From: Jeotgalibacillus sp. S-D1
Lineage (GTDB): Bacteria > Bacillota > Bacilli > Bacillales > Jeotgalibacillaceae
NCBI RefSeq assembly: GCF_004358665.1
Contig: NZ_SMZR01000008.1
Coordinates: 1-64,000 of the forward strand
DNA length: 64,000 nucleotides
Direction: 5' to 3'
The position numbers and the translations under genes were made by a program. Below, piece after piece: positions 11,193-19,365 of this stretch (within the stretch, counting starts at the first letter, position 1; every line of letters begins with the position of its first letter). The notes beneath the pieces are model-generated. The model was not told the origin of the DNA. It saw nothing but the letters and a program-made list of their open reading frames with translations, and searched no databases.

Positions 11193-11231
11193 AAAGCCTG
11201 AACCCAGTATAATACTGAGTTCAGGCTTTTT
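11193..11231. terminator. Bidirectional terminator
   Basis: AAAGCCTGAAC and GTTCAGGCTTT form a strong stem enclosing a further short CAGTAT/ATACTG stem, with T-rich flanks both ways. It separates the convergent dehydrogenase and SDR genes. Confidence 0.85.
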
Positions 11232-11253
11232 GGCTGCCGGAGACTGTCATAAT

Positions 11254-12036
11254 TCAGATATCCATTTCCCATCGTTCTTTTTCTGTTTCTTTTAATTGCT
11301 TTTCTGTTTCTTCTGGATAGACTGTGCGGAACTTGTGCTGATCAGAAGGAATGATTTCAATCATTTTATTTATCATATCTTCGGGATTAAACTCTTTTAG
11401 TCCTTCTTCCTGCTCAAGCATATCTTCTCTGCGTGTAAAATGTTTTTCATCATCAAACCACTTCCATTTTTCTTCTGCGCTACGTTTGTTAAATCCTGTT
11501 GCATAAGGCCCCGGGTTGATGGTTGCCACTTTCACCCCATGCTTTTGAAGCTCTGCCTGCATGGTTTGTGCGATTCCTTCCAGGGCATGTTTTGTTGCTG
11601 TATATGGTCCAACATAAGGTGTCGCCGAGATCCCAGCCATAGAACTCATGAATACAATCTTGCCGCTTCCTTTTTGAACAAGCTTACGTGCAGCAAATTG
11701 CGCCGTTTCAAGCGTTGCAAAAACATTTACCTCAAAGAGCTCCCGGAATCGATCCATCGGCACTTCCCCCAGCGGCCCGCCTTCGTTGATGGCTGCATTT
11801 GCTACAAAAACATCAAAATCATATTTTTCAATCTCTAAAAGATCACGCGGGTTCGTAATATCCAGCTTAAATACCTGAATGTCCAGTTCCTGCTGCTCCG
11901 CTTCCCGCAGTAGATCCGTTTTCTGAGAAGTATTTTCTGTGGTCGCGATCACACGATGACCTTTTTTTGCCAGACCAAGCGCCGTGCCTCTGCCAAGTCC
12001 AGTTCCAGCGCCAGTTATAAAAATTGTTTTATTCAT
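11254..12036 (-). CDS. SDR family oxidoreductase
   Basis: 260 residues, a classical short-chain dehydrogenase: TGAGTGLG cofactor motif at 8-15, NAA at 80-82, catalytic Ser around 131 and Tyr145-Lys149 in YTATK. These enzymes use NAD(P)H on small carbonyl or hydroxyl substrates; the substrate here is unknown. AGGAGG lies seven bases before the ATG. Convergent with the dehydrogenase gene and not clearly in an operon with the Staygreen gene, from which it is 77 bases away. Confidence 0.85.
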   Translation of the reverse strand: MNKTIFITGAGTGLGRGTALGLAKKGHRVIATTENTSQKTDLLREAEQQELDIQVFKLDITNPRDLLEIEKYDFDVFVANAAINEGGPLGEVPMDRFRELFEVNVFATLETAQFAARKLVQKGSGKIVFMSSMAGISATPYVGPYTATKHALEGIAQTMQAELQKHGVKVATINPGPYATGFNKRSAEEKWKWFDDEKHFTRREDMLEQEEGLKEFNPEDMINKMIEIIPSDQHKFRTVYPEETEKQLKETEKERWEMDI

Positions 12037-12113
12037 TATTTGTTCCTCCTATAAAAATGTCCTACCCCCTTTCTTCCCATTACAAAAGAACCTGAAACCG
12101 ACCAGAAAATGAA

Positions 12114-12560
12114 CTATCGGTAATCTGCCATCCTGCCCCATTTTTCAATTTTATTGTACACCGGATCTGTTGAATCAAAATGAATCCAGATCGGTGCAAA
12201 ATCCAATGGAGGATGCGCTGAAAATAATCCCCCGTCCCCATAGCGGATCGCTTCTAATGCAAGCGGCATTTCTCTTCTGAATATGGCATTTCGCACTCCC
12301 AATGCTGATGATTCATTCTGCCCGCCCACATATACATACACCCACAAATAACACTGGCTATTATGGATCCGCCATTCGGCCAGGACTTCATCCCGCATAG
12401 CAGTAATCTTATCGGCGGCATATTCCAGCCCGATCGTTAAAAATAAATTTGCCGTTACATCTGAATGCGTCAAAGTATACTTCCGTCCAATGATTGGCTC
12501 TGTCTGCATCACGCCTGGTCTGAATTCCACAAAAAGCTTGCTAGGATCCAGCTTTTTCAT
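12114..12560 (-). CDS. Staygreen (SGR) family protein
   Basis: 148 residues, recognisable from KLFVEFRPGV near the N-terminus, RKYTLTHSD (26-34), LFLTIGLEY and DEVLAEW, all typical of the Staygreen domain. Plant SGR removes magnesium from chlorophyll a; some bacterial relatives are reported to do the same in vitro. This organism shows no sign of photosynthesis, so the natural substrate in Bacillaceae is unknown. A GGGGTGAT site precedes the ATG. A possible sigma-K promoter lies just upstream, and the gene may also be read from the SOS-linked peptide gene 70 bases before it. Confidence 0.85.
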   Translation of the reverse strand: MKKLDPSKLFVEFRPGVMQTEPIIGRKYTLTHSDVTANLFLTIGLEYAADKITAMRDEVLAEWRIHNSQCYLWVYVYVGGQNESSALGVRNAIFRREMPLALEAIRYGDGGLFSAHPPLDFAPIWIHFDSTDPVYNKIEKWGRMADYR

Positions 12561-12591
12561 TCACTATCACCCCATCATTCGTATGGTTTTA

Positions 12592-12618
12592 TACTGTATG
12601 CTTTGCAGGGGCAAGAGT
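12592..12618 (-). promoter_or_regulatory. Candidate sigma-K promoter before the Staygreen gene
   Basis: On the minus strand AC (12617-12618), 16 bases, CATACAGTA (12592-12600), matching AC-N16-CATANNNTA exactly. It lies 32 bases before the start codon. The motif is short; support is positional only. Confidence 0.4.
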
Positions 12619-12630
12619 GAAGACTCATTA

Positions 12631-12771
12631 CTATTTAATGAGAGCCAGTAAGATTTGAATGAATTTAACCGCATTTGCAAGTACCACAGCGATTGCGGCA
12701 GCCATTTGAACCATGTGTTTAAATTGAATCTGCTTTTTTGGTTTGCTGTTGTTCGATGGATGTCCTTGCAT
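12631..12771 (-). CDS. Small hydrophobic peptide (46 aa) behind a LexA box
   Basis: A 46-codon frame. GAAGGAGGT is ten bases before the ATG. Residues 1-19 are polar and basic (HPSNNSKPKKQ); residues 20-46 are hydrophobic (MAAAIAVVLANAVKFIQILL) and end in Lys, consistent with one short membrane segment. The only strong upstream element is a consensus LexA operator at 12816-12829, so induction by DNA damage is likely. I do not recognise the family. By analogy, SOS-controlled short membrane peptides include the E. coli toxin TisB and the Gram-positive division inhibitors YneA and SosA, but there is no sequence match that I can see. An overlapping longer frame (12567-12809) lacks these features. 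Confidence 0.7.
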   Translation of the reverse strand: MQGHPSNNSKPKKQIQFKHMVQMAAAIAVVLANAVKFIQILLALIK

Positions 12772-12815
12772 ACACTTTTCAACCTCCTTCGTTCATCTGC
12801 TGCTATCATTATTTT

Positions 12816-12829
12816 AGAACATATGTTCT
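12816..12829. promoter_or_regulatory. LexA (SOS) box
   Basis: AGAACATATGTTCT is a perfect 14-bp palindrome with the GAAC-N4-GTTC core; the inner twelve bases equal the B. subtilis consensus. On the minus strand it sits between a weak TTTAAA -35 and TAAAAT -10, upstream of the 46-residue peptide gene. It could also act on the divergent gene at 13064, though that is over 200 bases away. Confidence 0.8.
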
Positions 12830-13063
12830 TATTTTAAACATGGGAATATATAGCACTGATGATCATTTGAAATGATCGAGCACTATTAAGTGATTTTCTT
12901 TCGGTATAACAGCTATTTAACCCTTGAAAAACCTTTTTTTCTTTGTTTAAATTTCCAAATAAGCTTAGAATGTTTAATATGTAAGGGTTTTTTGGCTTTA
13001 TCCATGGCAATTGCTTCTAAACACACACCCGTTAAAAATAGATGAAAAAGGATGAATGCTCAT

Positions 13064-13486
13064 ATGATGTATTTTTGGGAAATAGAAAAAATCATTAAAG
13101 AGACACTGCAGGAACTTAAGTTAAGTTTGTCATACGAAATTGACAATCAATTAAAGGCCCCTATGAGCTTTAATATTTCGACCAATACAATAAAATTTAA
13201 TTACATTCAAATCAATCAATACAAAGGAAAAATGAATGTCAGATTGAAGGAGACGAATGAAAATTTCGTAAAACTTATGCTTTATCGGGAAATTGGCTAT
13301 TATTTAGATTTCAAGAAAAATAAACATGATTTAAGAACCTTGATGTACGGAGGAGAAGAGGAGAAAAAACAGCTTATGAAACTTATCGAAAAAAACGCTT
13401 GGGTTTTTGGACGGACACTTGTGCCTGAGGAGCTTTTGGGTTCGTACGATAAACTGTATGAATTGGATAAAATGTTTAGTGGGTAA
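13064..13486 (+). CDS. Degenerate ImmA/IrrE-like metallopeptidase-fold protein
   Basis: 140 residues. I chose ATG 13064 because AAAAAGGATGA lies eight bases before it; an earlier in-frame ATG at 13052 abuts that site. The middle reads LMLYREIGYYLDF where ImmA/IrrE proteins have an HExGH zinc motif (LxHELGHxLxH): the Glu remains but both His are replaced (R and Y). The downstream part, with KNAWVFGRTLVPEELL, resembles the EAxxFAxxLLMP helix of the family. So this is probably a non-catalytic member, or an unrelated protein with chance likeness. The transcript faces the SOS peptide gene back to back. Confidence 0.55.
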   Translation: MMYFWEIEKIIKETLQELKLSLSYEIDNQLKAPMSFNISTNTIKFNYIQINQYKGKMNVRLKETNENFVKLMLYREIGYYLDFKKNKHDLRTLMYGGEEEKKQLMKLIEKNAWVFGRTLVPEELLGSYDKLYELDKMFSG

Positions 13487-13490
13487 AATC

Positions 13491-13521
13491 GCAAAAAACG
13501 CCTCCAGATACAATGGAGGCG
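13491..13521 (-). terminator. Terminator of the secreted toroid protein gene
   Basis: On the minus strand CGCCTCCA, seven-base loop, TGGAGGCG, then six T. It starts about 18 bases after the stop at 13539 and sits between two convergent genes. Confidence 0.85.
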
Positions 13522-13538
13522 CTGATACTGCCTGATAC

Positions 13539-16295
13539 TTAAAAATAGAGGTAGCTTTTATTTTTACCTGAATTAATTTCGATTCTTTTTAGCTCTTCAT
13601 CATAAGGAATCAGCTTACTAAACTCCCCTGTTGAATTTGATTTAACCTTATACATTTTACTGCCGGCTTTGATGGTTATACGCTTATTTTTAAGGGGCCG
13701 GCCTTTGGAATCTGCAATCGATCCCAATATGCGTACCTGCTCTCCCTCAATCTCGTAAGCCGAAAGAACAGTATCCTGTTTTTTTCGTTTCTTCGCTTCG
13801 CCCACCACTAATTTGTTGCTTATGCTGTCCCGAATGACGTTAATCTTTTTACCTTTACCCGTTTCAAAAACAGCTTTAGACTGTACCGGATAGAGAGTAA
13901 TCTGGTCAAGATCAGCAGGTACTTTTCCGCTATTAATCAGTTTGATTCCTTTTTGACCCTCAGTTACTTTAATATCACCTGCATGGATAATCTGAACGGA
14001 TTCTTTTTTATCCGTTAAATCTACAGAAAGAGTCTGTGCTTTTTTAAATTTCATGGAGATTTGACTTGGCTCTTTAGTTGTTCTTGCGCTTACATAAACA
14101 CGATATTTTCCAGCTTTGATCTCTTCAGGCAGCTCCATTTCTTTTTCCTGGCCGGAAGGCATTTCAATGTAATAGCCTTTTGAGAAATCGGTGCCTCCCG
14201 CTCTTAATTCAGGTGTATTCGCTTTAAAAAGCTTTACACCTGCCAATGAAACGTATCCTTTGTTAAACCATTCATTATCGGAGTCAACGGAAAATTTTAT
14301 TCTGAGCTTGATGGTATCTTCCGGAATGGCAGCCACCGGCACTGTTTTTATTGCACTTCCGCCAGAATACCAATGGCGAAAATGATAATTTACTCCTTGC
14401 ACCTCAGAAATCACTTTGCTTTCACCTTCTGAGTTTAAAGCAATGACCTCAGCAGTCAACTGGGTATCAAACTCCAGCCGTGTGGCAAATTCCAGGTTAA
14501 CAGAATCACCCGCTTGAAGCGTGCTTACCACTTCGTTCATCGGAATATCCTGATATAAATTTGCATCATCGTACAATCTGGTATTGTTATACCCCGAGCC
14601 TTTCACAAATAAAGCGTTTTGCCCCTGCCACCCTTCCACTATTTCAGCTTCTCTGTCGCGGGATTCCTCTGGGATAACGTCGTTTTTTTCTATGTTTTCA
14701 TTTGTTTCATCCAATCCCGGATCATCAAAAGGTTTCGTAACAATCGCTGTATCAGGGTTTGACAAGCTGGCATTAGAAACCGGTAAAGGCTCATCCGGCT
14801 TTTCGATATATTGATCCTCCACTTCAAGCTTTACCGCTTTGTTTTTTTCTTTTTCAGTGGAAAACAAGGCAGTTGTGCTAATGTCATTCTGTAAAATGCG
14901 GGCAAGAGCCCTGATCGCTTCAACATTGGATTCAGCACCTGAATTGTGATTTACCTTGTCTTCATCAATTGCATCAAACGCGATACCAAATTCCTGATTA
15001 AACATCGGTACATTCCTGTCATTGTTTCCAAGCCACCACTTGCCGGCTATGCCTGCCATGAAAGCATATTTTTCTTTACCCGTCACTTCAAATAATTTGA
15101 TGAAGTTATCCACGTAAGATGCGGTTCCATAATTAATCTGAGGATACACAATGTCATTGGGCTGCTTTGAAAATGCTCTTCCTGAAATCAGCAGATCACT
15201 TAAAAAACTGTCGGCTGCAAGCTCTGCCGCAGCTATCCAGTTCTCGTTCCCGGTGGCTTTTCCTGCCAGTGCCATTGATGCCGTCTGCTGGCTTCCCCAT
15301 TCGTTCCAAATATCTGTCCTGTCTGAATATGTACTCATAAATCCACCAAAAGGATACTCAATAAAATCTCCAAATTGAGAGGCATAAAGCGATTCTCCCA
15401 GCATTTGAATATTTTCCTTAACAGTCACATCCGGTGCTGCTTCATGATGTTTGGTCAGAGCATCCAATGCGATGGTGGAAACCCAGTTGTCATACAAATC
15501 CCAGGCAGGATAATCCTTCCCATCCTTCGTTGTATAGGTTCCATAGTTTGGCTTTACTCTTTCGTTAATTCGTTGACTTGACAGGTCCATATGCTCCTTT
15601 ACCCTTTGGGCAAGTTCCGGATCTTCCTCTGCAAGAATTTCATAAGAATAGCTAAGTGCGGTATAGGCTCTTGCTGCCCAATAGCTGAAGGTTTTAGAGG
15701 AAGAATGAGAGTCTCTTTTGTAAATTTCACCGTCATCGTTTAATGCAACAAAATTTCGGAAGTCACCATCCTCTTCCTGCATCCACATAACAAATTCCAA
15801 GCCTTCTTTCATTTTGTTTAAGCTGTGGGTGTCTTTGTAAAGCCTGTAATGTTCCACATAAGCGGTAACCGCCCTGCTCACATCATCCAAAGCTGCAATC
15901 CCTTCCTGCGGATCGCCAACATAATGATATCCCTGACTGATATCATCGGGGTTATTGGGTTCTGCATAAAGCCTGGTTATCATCATATCCGTCCCCTGCA
16001 CCGTTTCCTTTTCGTTCAGCCAGTTCAGGTGATTCAGATTCAGGTAGAATTCATCTTCTTTTTTTAAGATAAATTTCTTAAAATAAGATACATCCTTATA
16101 AGTGAGTTCATTGTCTTTATCAAAATCATATTTACTAAAGAATTGATTGTTTTTAATCGCTCTTTCTATCTTTTTCACCTCTCCATTTGAACGGTTAGGT
16201 GTATGATTTCCATTTTTTGAACTTACTGCATGGCCAGTTGAATAAGCAGGGACTACCAGGCAGATGATCAGAAGTAAAGTAAGCCAATGTTTCAT
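13539..16295 (-). CDS. Large secreted protein with alpha/alpha-toroid (glycosidase-like) domain and C-terminal beta modules
   Basis: 918 residues. Residues 1-23 are a Sec signal peptide (hydrophobic LTLLLIICLVV). An EF-hand or dockerin-like loop, DFDKDNELTYKD, is at 57-68. About 90-480 is helical and rich in aromatic and acidic residues (FVMWMQEEDGDF, WDLYDNW, WNEWGSQQTAS, AGKWWLGN), in the style of six-hairpin toroid glycoside hydrolases or lyases. An acidic linker (about 505-570) leads to a carbohydrate-binding-like beta-sandwich (about 575-710), another beta region, and a carboxypeptidase-regulatory-like module at the C-terminus (VRILGSIADSKGRPLKN). The enzyme family and substrate are not known to me. 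AGGAG precedes the ATG. A perfect cre site upstream suggests catabolite repression, fitting polysaccharide use. Confidence 0.7.
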   Translation of the reverse strand: MKHWLTLLLIICLVVPAYSTGHAVSSKNGNHTPNRSNGEVKKIERAIKNNQFFSKYDFDKDNELTYKDVSYFKKFILKKEDEFYLNLNHLNWLNEKETVQGTDMMITRLYAEPNNPDDISQGYHYVGDPQEGIAALDDVSRAVTAYVEHYRLYKDTHSLNKMKEGLEFVMWMQEEDGDFRNFVALNDDGEIYKRDSHSSSKTFSYWAARAYTALSYSYEILAEEDPELAQRVKEHMDLSSQRINERVKPNYGTYTTKDGKDYPAWDLYDNWVSTIALDALTKHHEAAPDVTVKENIQMLGESLYASQFGDFIEYPFGGFMSTYSDRTDIWNEWGSQQTASMALAGKATGNENWIAAAELAADSFLSDLLISGRAFSKQPNDIVYPQINYGTASYVDNFIKLFEVTGKEKYAFMAGIAGKWWLGNNDRNVPMFNQEFGIAFDAIDEDKVNHNSGAESNVEAIRALARILQNDISTTALFSTEKEKNKAVKLEVEDQYIEKPDEPLPVSNASLSNPDTAIVTKPFDDPGLDETNENIEKNDVIPEESRDREAEIVEGWQGQNALFVKGSGYNNTRLYDDANLYQDIPMNEVVSTLQAGDSVNLEFATRLEFDTQLTAEVIALNSEGESKVISEVQGVNYHFRHWYSGGSAIKTVPVAAIPEDTIKLRIKFSVDSDNEWFNKGYVSLAGVKLFKANTPELRAGGTDFSKGYYIEMPSGQEKEMELPEEIKAGKYRVYVSARTTKEPSQISMKFKKAQTLSVDLTDKKESVQIIHAGDIKVTEGQKGIKLINSGKVPADLDQITLYPVQSKAVFETGKGKKINVIRDSISNKLVVGEAKKRKKQDTVLSAYEIEGEQVRILGSIADSKGRPLKNKRITIKAGSKMYKVKSNSTGEFSKLIPYDEELKRIEINSGKNKSYLYF

Positions 16296-16372
16296 CGAAT
16301 TCTCCTATTCTATTAAATATTTGCGGGGACCGTTTCAATGGACTTAAACTTAACTAACTTGCGGCGCAACTA

Positions 16373-16389
16373 ATGAAAGCGTATACATT
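16373..16389. promoter_or_regulatory. CcpA cre site
   Basis: ATGAAAGCGTATACATT matches the consensus WTGNAANCGNWWNCAWW at every position. It lies about 80 bases before the secreted toroid protein gene and just downstream of a TAAAAT -10-like box (minus strand), so CcpA binding would block transcription when preferred sugars are present. Confidence 0.75.
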
Positions 16390-16467
16390 TTAGAAAATAC
16401 TTTACAGTTTCACCCCTTTTCCACACCTCCAACATTTTAAATCGTACTGTTAATATAGTATTCTACT

Positions 16468-16540
16468 TTTTGTAATGTTATATGTCAAATTATTTTTAAT
16501 ATTATAACTATAATAGTAACGTTATTTTAACATTACAAAA
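16468..16540. repeat. Inverted repeat, 13-bp perfect arms
   Basis: TTTTGTAATGTTA (16468-16480) and TAACATTACAAAA (16528-16540) are separated by 47 bases. It could be a pair of regulator sites or the ends of a lost small element. Confidence 0.5.
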
Positions 16541-16583
16541 TAATGTGCGGTAAGATAAACTGAGTAATGAGAGAAGACGAATC

Positions 16584-16623
16584 CACAAAAAAAGTTCTCA
16601 CGAAATAAATTCGTGAGAACTTT
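16584..16623 (-). terminator. Terminator of the rlmCD-DUF1456 operon
   Basis: Perfect 14-bp stem AAAGTTCTCACGAA / TTCGTGAGAACTTT with a five-base loop, followed on the minus strand by seven T. Confidence 0.9.
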
Positions 16624-16639
16624 ATCTAAGCAAGATCAT

Positions 16640-16667
16640 TGTCTACTTTGATCACTCAAAGTAGACA
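16640..16667 (-). other. Perfect 12-bp hairpin between gene end and terminator
   Basis: TGTCTACTTTGA, loop TCAC, TCAAAGTAGACA. No T tract follows, so it is not a terminator by itself. It lies between the stop codon at 16684 and the terminator, so the mRNA 3' end would carry two strong stems. Confidence 0.6.
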
Positions 16668-16683
16668 TTATGTCACCTATTTA

Positions 16684-17196
16684 CTAAACTCTATTCCTTA
16701 AAGCCAAACCCTTCAGAAAATTCCTGAGGTATTTGTCTCCGCATTCTTTATAATTTTTGTGCCCTTCCTTGCGCAGCAATGCACTTAATTCCCCTTTGGT
16801 AATCGTGACGCCCGCTTCACCAATAATCTCGATAATGTCATCGCTTGTTAATTGAAGCGCAATCTTAATTTTTTTCAACACAACATTATTTACACTGGCA
16901 TGGCTTTTTATTGTAAAAGGAGGCCGATCCGGCTGTCCGGGTTTTGATTCCTGCGGTCCTCTATTAAAAAGGATAAATCCATTTAAAAACGATTCGAGCA
17001 TCCGATTGTCACAGCGCATCTGGTATACTATTTCTTCTGTATCATCTGCTTCATTTTCAATCGTTTCTTTTGTCAGAATCTCTACCGTCTCTTCTTTCGT
17101 TAGCTCACCCCCGCCAAGTTTAAACATCTCTGCCATATCGATATCTTTTATGTCCAATGCATATCTTAAACGTACTAATATATCATTATTTTCCAT
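16684..17196 (-). CDS. DUF1456 (YehS family) protein
   Basis: 170 residues with two copies of the DUF1456 unit: DILVRLRYALDIKDIDMAEMFKLGG at 5-29 and a similar VVLKKIKIALQLTSDDIIEIIGEAG in the second half, each ending in a conserved FLNG/FLKG helix. The family (E. coli YehS) has no settled function. GGGAGG precedes the ATG. The gene starts 27 bases after rlmCD, so the two are probably co-transcribed and share the terminator at 16584-16623. Confidence 0.85.
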   Translation of the reverse strand: MENNDILVRLRYALDIKDIDMAEMFKLGGGELTKEETVEILTKETIENEADDTEEIVYQMRCDNRMLESFLNGFILFNRGPQESKPGQPDRPPFTIKSHASVNNVVLKKIKIALQLTSDDIIEIIGEAGVTITKGELSALLRKEGHKNYKECGDKYLRNFLKGLALRNRV

Positions 17197-17223
17197 AACT
17201 TAACCTCCCTGAATCCTTTCCTG

Positions 17224-18603
17224 TCAAAGTTCCAGCACCGCAACTGCTTCAACATGTGAAGTCTGTGGAAACATATCCACTGGCTGCACTTTTTTCGTTT
17301 GGTATCCTCCGTCTTCCAGTACACGCAGGTCACGTGCCAACGTTCCCGGATTACACGACACATAAACAACCCGTTTCGGTTTCATCTCGAGAATTGTTGT
17401 GAGAAGGGCTTCGTCACAGCCTTTACGCGGAGGGTCCACAACAATGACATCTGCTTTCTTTCCTTCTTTGTGCCATCTTGGGATCACTACTTCTGCAGGA
17501 CCTGCTTCAAATTCCGCGTTATCGATACCATTCAGTTCTGCATTAATCTTTGCATCTTCAATCGCTTGTTCAACAATCTCTACGCCATATACCTTTTTTG
17601 CTTTTTGAGCCAGAAATAGTGAGATTGTGCCAATCCCGCAGTAAGCGTCAACCACGGACTCTTCTCCTGTCAGTTCAGCGTACTCCAGAGCTGTCTGATA
17701 TAAGACCTCCGTTTGTACAGGGTTGATCTGATAAAAACTTCGTGCAGATATGGCAAATTGAATGTTCCCGATGGAGTCATAGATAACCTCTCTTCCCCAA
17801 AGGACAGTTGTCTGATCCCCCATAATGACATTTGTTTTTTGATTATTGACGTTATGAACGATTGACGTCAATCCTTTAATATTCTCTTTTAGCATATCAA
17901 CAAGTTCTGACAGATGCGGTACATGATTGCTTCTTGTGACCAAAACGACCATCACTTCTCCTGAGGTCCGGCCGTAACGGATCACAACATGTCTCAGCAC
18001 GCCTTTATGGCGCAATTCATCGTAGGGCTGAATGCCAAGCTCGTTTGCTTTTTCTTTTACCAGCTGCATCACCTGATCACTGACCTGCTCCTGGATGATA
18101 CACTGATTAACATCGACAATTTCATGGCTTCTTTTTGCATAAAATCCGGATATCACGCGGCCATCGCTTCTGCCAATGGGAACCTGGCTTTTATTGCGGT
18201 AGCGCCATGGCTCTTCCATTCCAATCGTCGGATGAACCGGTACATGAGGCAGTTTCCCAATACGCGCCAATACCTCCTGTACCTGTTTTTGTTTTGCTTT
18301 CAGCTGGCCTTCGTAGCTTAGATGCTGCAATTGGCAGCCGCCGCAGCGGTCATAAACAGGACAAGGCGGTTCTACCCGGTCCGGACTTTTTTCATGCCAC
18401 TCCATCAGCCGTCCAAAGCCGTAATTTTTGGTGGTTTTCACGACCTTCACATCAATTGCTTCGCCTGGGAGAGCATTGGGAATAAAAAGAGGATATCCCT
18501 CGACTTTTCCTACACCATGCCCTTCATGTGTTAAATCTTCTATGGTTACTTGCAGCACATCATTTTTTTTAACGGGGATTACTCCCTCGTGTTTTTTCGC
18601 CAT
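17224..18603 (-). CDS. rlmCD: 23S rRNA (uracil-C5)-methyltransferase RlmCD
   Basis: 459 residues from the ATG at 18603, chosen because AAAGGAAG lies eight bases upstream; the frame extends 13 codons further without a site. A TRAM RNA-binding domain covers about residues 8-70. Cys81, Cys87 and Cys90 ([10 protein letters not shown]) are iron-sulfur ligands of the RumA type. SAM motifs ([16 protein letters not shown]) and the catalytic Cys417 in [13 protein letters not shown] follow. In B. subtilis the single enzyme RlmCD methylates U747 and U1939 of 23S rRNA. Position beside dgkB is as in B. subtilis. Confidence 0.92.
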   Translation of the reverse strand: MAKKHEGVIPVKKNDVLQVTIEDLTHEGHGVGKVEGYPLFIPNALPGEAIDVKVVKTTKNYGFGRLMEWHEKSPDRVEPPCPVYDRCGGCQLQHLSYEGQLKAKQKQVQEVLARIGKLPHVPVHPTIGMEEPWRYRNKSQVPIGRSDGRVISGFYAKRSHEIVDVNQCIIQEQVSDQVMQLVKEKANELGIQPYDELRHKGVLRHVVIRYGRTSGEVMVVLVTRSNHVPHLSELVDMLKENIKGLTSIVHNVNNQKTNVIMGDQTTVLWGREVIYDSIGNIQFAISARSFYQINPVQTEVLYQTALEYAELTGEESVVDAYCGIGTISLFLAQKAKKVYGVEIVEQAIEDAKINAELNGIDNAEFEAGPAEVVIPRWHKEGKKADVIVVDPPRKGCDEALLTTILEMKPKRVVYVSCNPGTLARDLRVLEDGGYQTKKVQPVDMFPQTSHVEAVAVLEL

Positions 18604-18747
18604 TATAATCTTCCTTTTCGCTAATATCACGTTCCATAACAATGCATTTCATTTTAGCATACATTTATTTTTTCTGCGATTTTCAAAAATTTGTTTATTT
18701 TGAGTCAAAACCGGGTATACATATGTCACCCCCATTTTATTTGCAGG

Positions 18748-18776
18748 TTGAAATAGTTGTCATAATTGTTTATAAT
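18748..18776 (+). promoter_or_regulatory. Sigma-A promoter of the Nudix gene
   Basis: TTGAAA (18748-18753), 17 bases, TATAAT (18771-18776). About 50 bases before the start codon. Confidence 0.85.
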
Positions 18777-18827
18777 TAAGAAACAATTCTATATTTTCTT
18801 AAAATTTTTACAAAAGGAGGGCTTTGC

Positions 18828-19271
18828 ATGGGACATTCACCATTCGTAAAAAGAAAAGTATTAGCTTATATCACAAGGGAACAAAACGGTCATAAAGAAT
18901 TACTTGTCTTTACACACCGCGACTACCCAGAAGCTGGCCTTCAGGTACCAGGCGGAACCGTTGAGGATACTGAGCTGCTGATCGACGCATTATACCGCGA
19001 AGTAGAAGAAGAAAGCGGGCTTAAGCGTGAGGATCTGCATCTGCAAGGAAAGCTTCACAAGCAGATGTATTATGCAGAAGATCGTGAAAAATACTACGAA
19101 CGAAATTTCTTTCATTTAGAAGTAAAGGCAAAAACGCCCGATGAATGGGAATATGTTGTCGAAGGAGACAGCGAAGATGGCGGAATGCATTATAATTTCC
19201 AGTGGGCTCCAGTGGAAGAATGTACATTAGCTGCGGATCAGGATAATGCGGTTGAATGGCTGTATCAATAA
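18828..19271 (+). CDS. Nudix hydrolase
   Basis: 147 residues. A full Nudix box GX5EX7REUXEEXGU is visible at 43-65 (GTVEDTELLIDALYREVEEESG), giving the Mg2+-binding helix that cleaves nucleoside diphosphates linked to another group. The substrate cannot be told from sequence. AAAAGGAGGG precedes the ATG, and the gene is a single transcription unit between its own promoter and terminator. Confidence 0.88.
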   Translation: MGHSPFVKRKVLAYITREQNGHKELLVFTHRDYPEAGLQVPGGTVEDTELLIDALYREVEEESGLKREDLHLQGKLHKQMYYAEDREKYYERNFFHLEVKAKTPDEWEYVVEGDSEDGGMHYNFQWAPVEECTLAADQDNAVEWLYQ

Positions 19272-19302
19272 AAAAGTTAGTCTTTCGGGGCTGACTTTTT
19301 TT
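19271..19302 (+). terminator. Terminator of the Nudix gene
   Basis: AGTTAGTC, loop TTTCGG, GGCTGACT with one G-U pair, then seven T. Confidence 0.8.
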
Positions 19303-19330
19303 ATTTGACCAGCTGCATGGAAAAAGGCAA

Positions 19331-19363
19331 AAAAAAAGACTGCTCCCCCATGGGAACAATCTT
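19331..19363 (-). terminator. Terminator of dgkB
   Basis: On the minus strand AAGATTGTTCCC, loop ATGG, GGGAGCAGTCTT (two G-U pairs) and at least eight T. It starts immediately after the stop codon. Confidence 0.85.
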
Positions 19364-19365
19364 TC

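Larger units (their letters stand above)
16296..16683. other. Regulatory intergenic region with cre site and several inverted repeats
   Basis: No gene is seen. It holds the cre site (16373-16389) with a TAAAAT -10-like box beside it, a 13-bp inverted repeat with arms 16468-16480 and 16528-16540 in very AT-rich DNA, the terminator at 16584-16623 and a second perfect hairpin at 16640-16667. Confidence 0.7.

Noticed and set aside
12567-12809. 80-residue minus-strand frame
   Set aside because: It overlaps the better supported 46-residue frame, which alone has a well spaced AAGGAGGT and a coherent hydrophobic segment.
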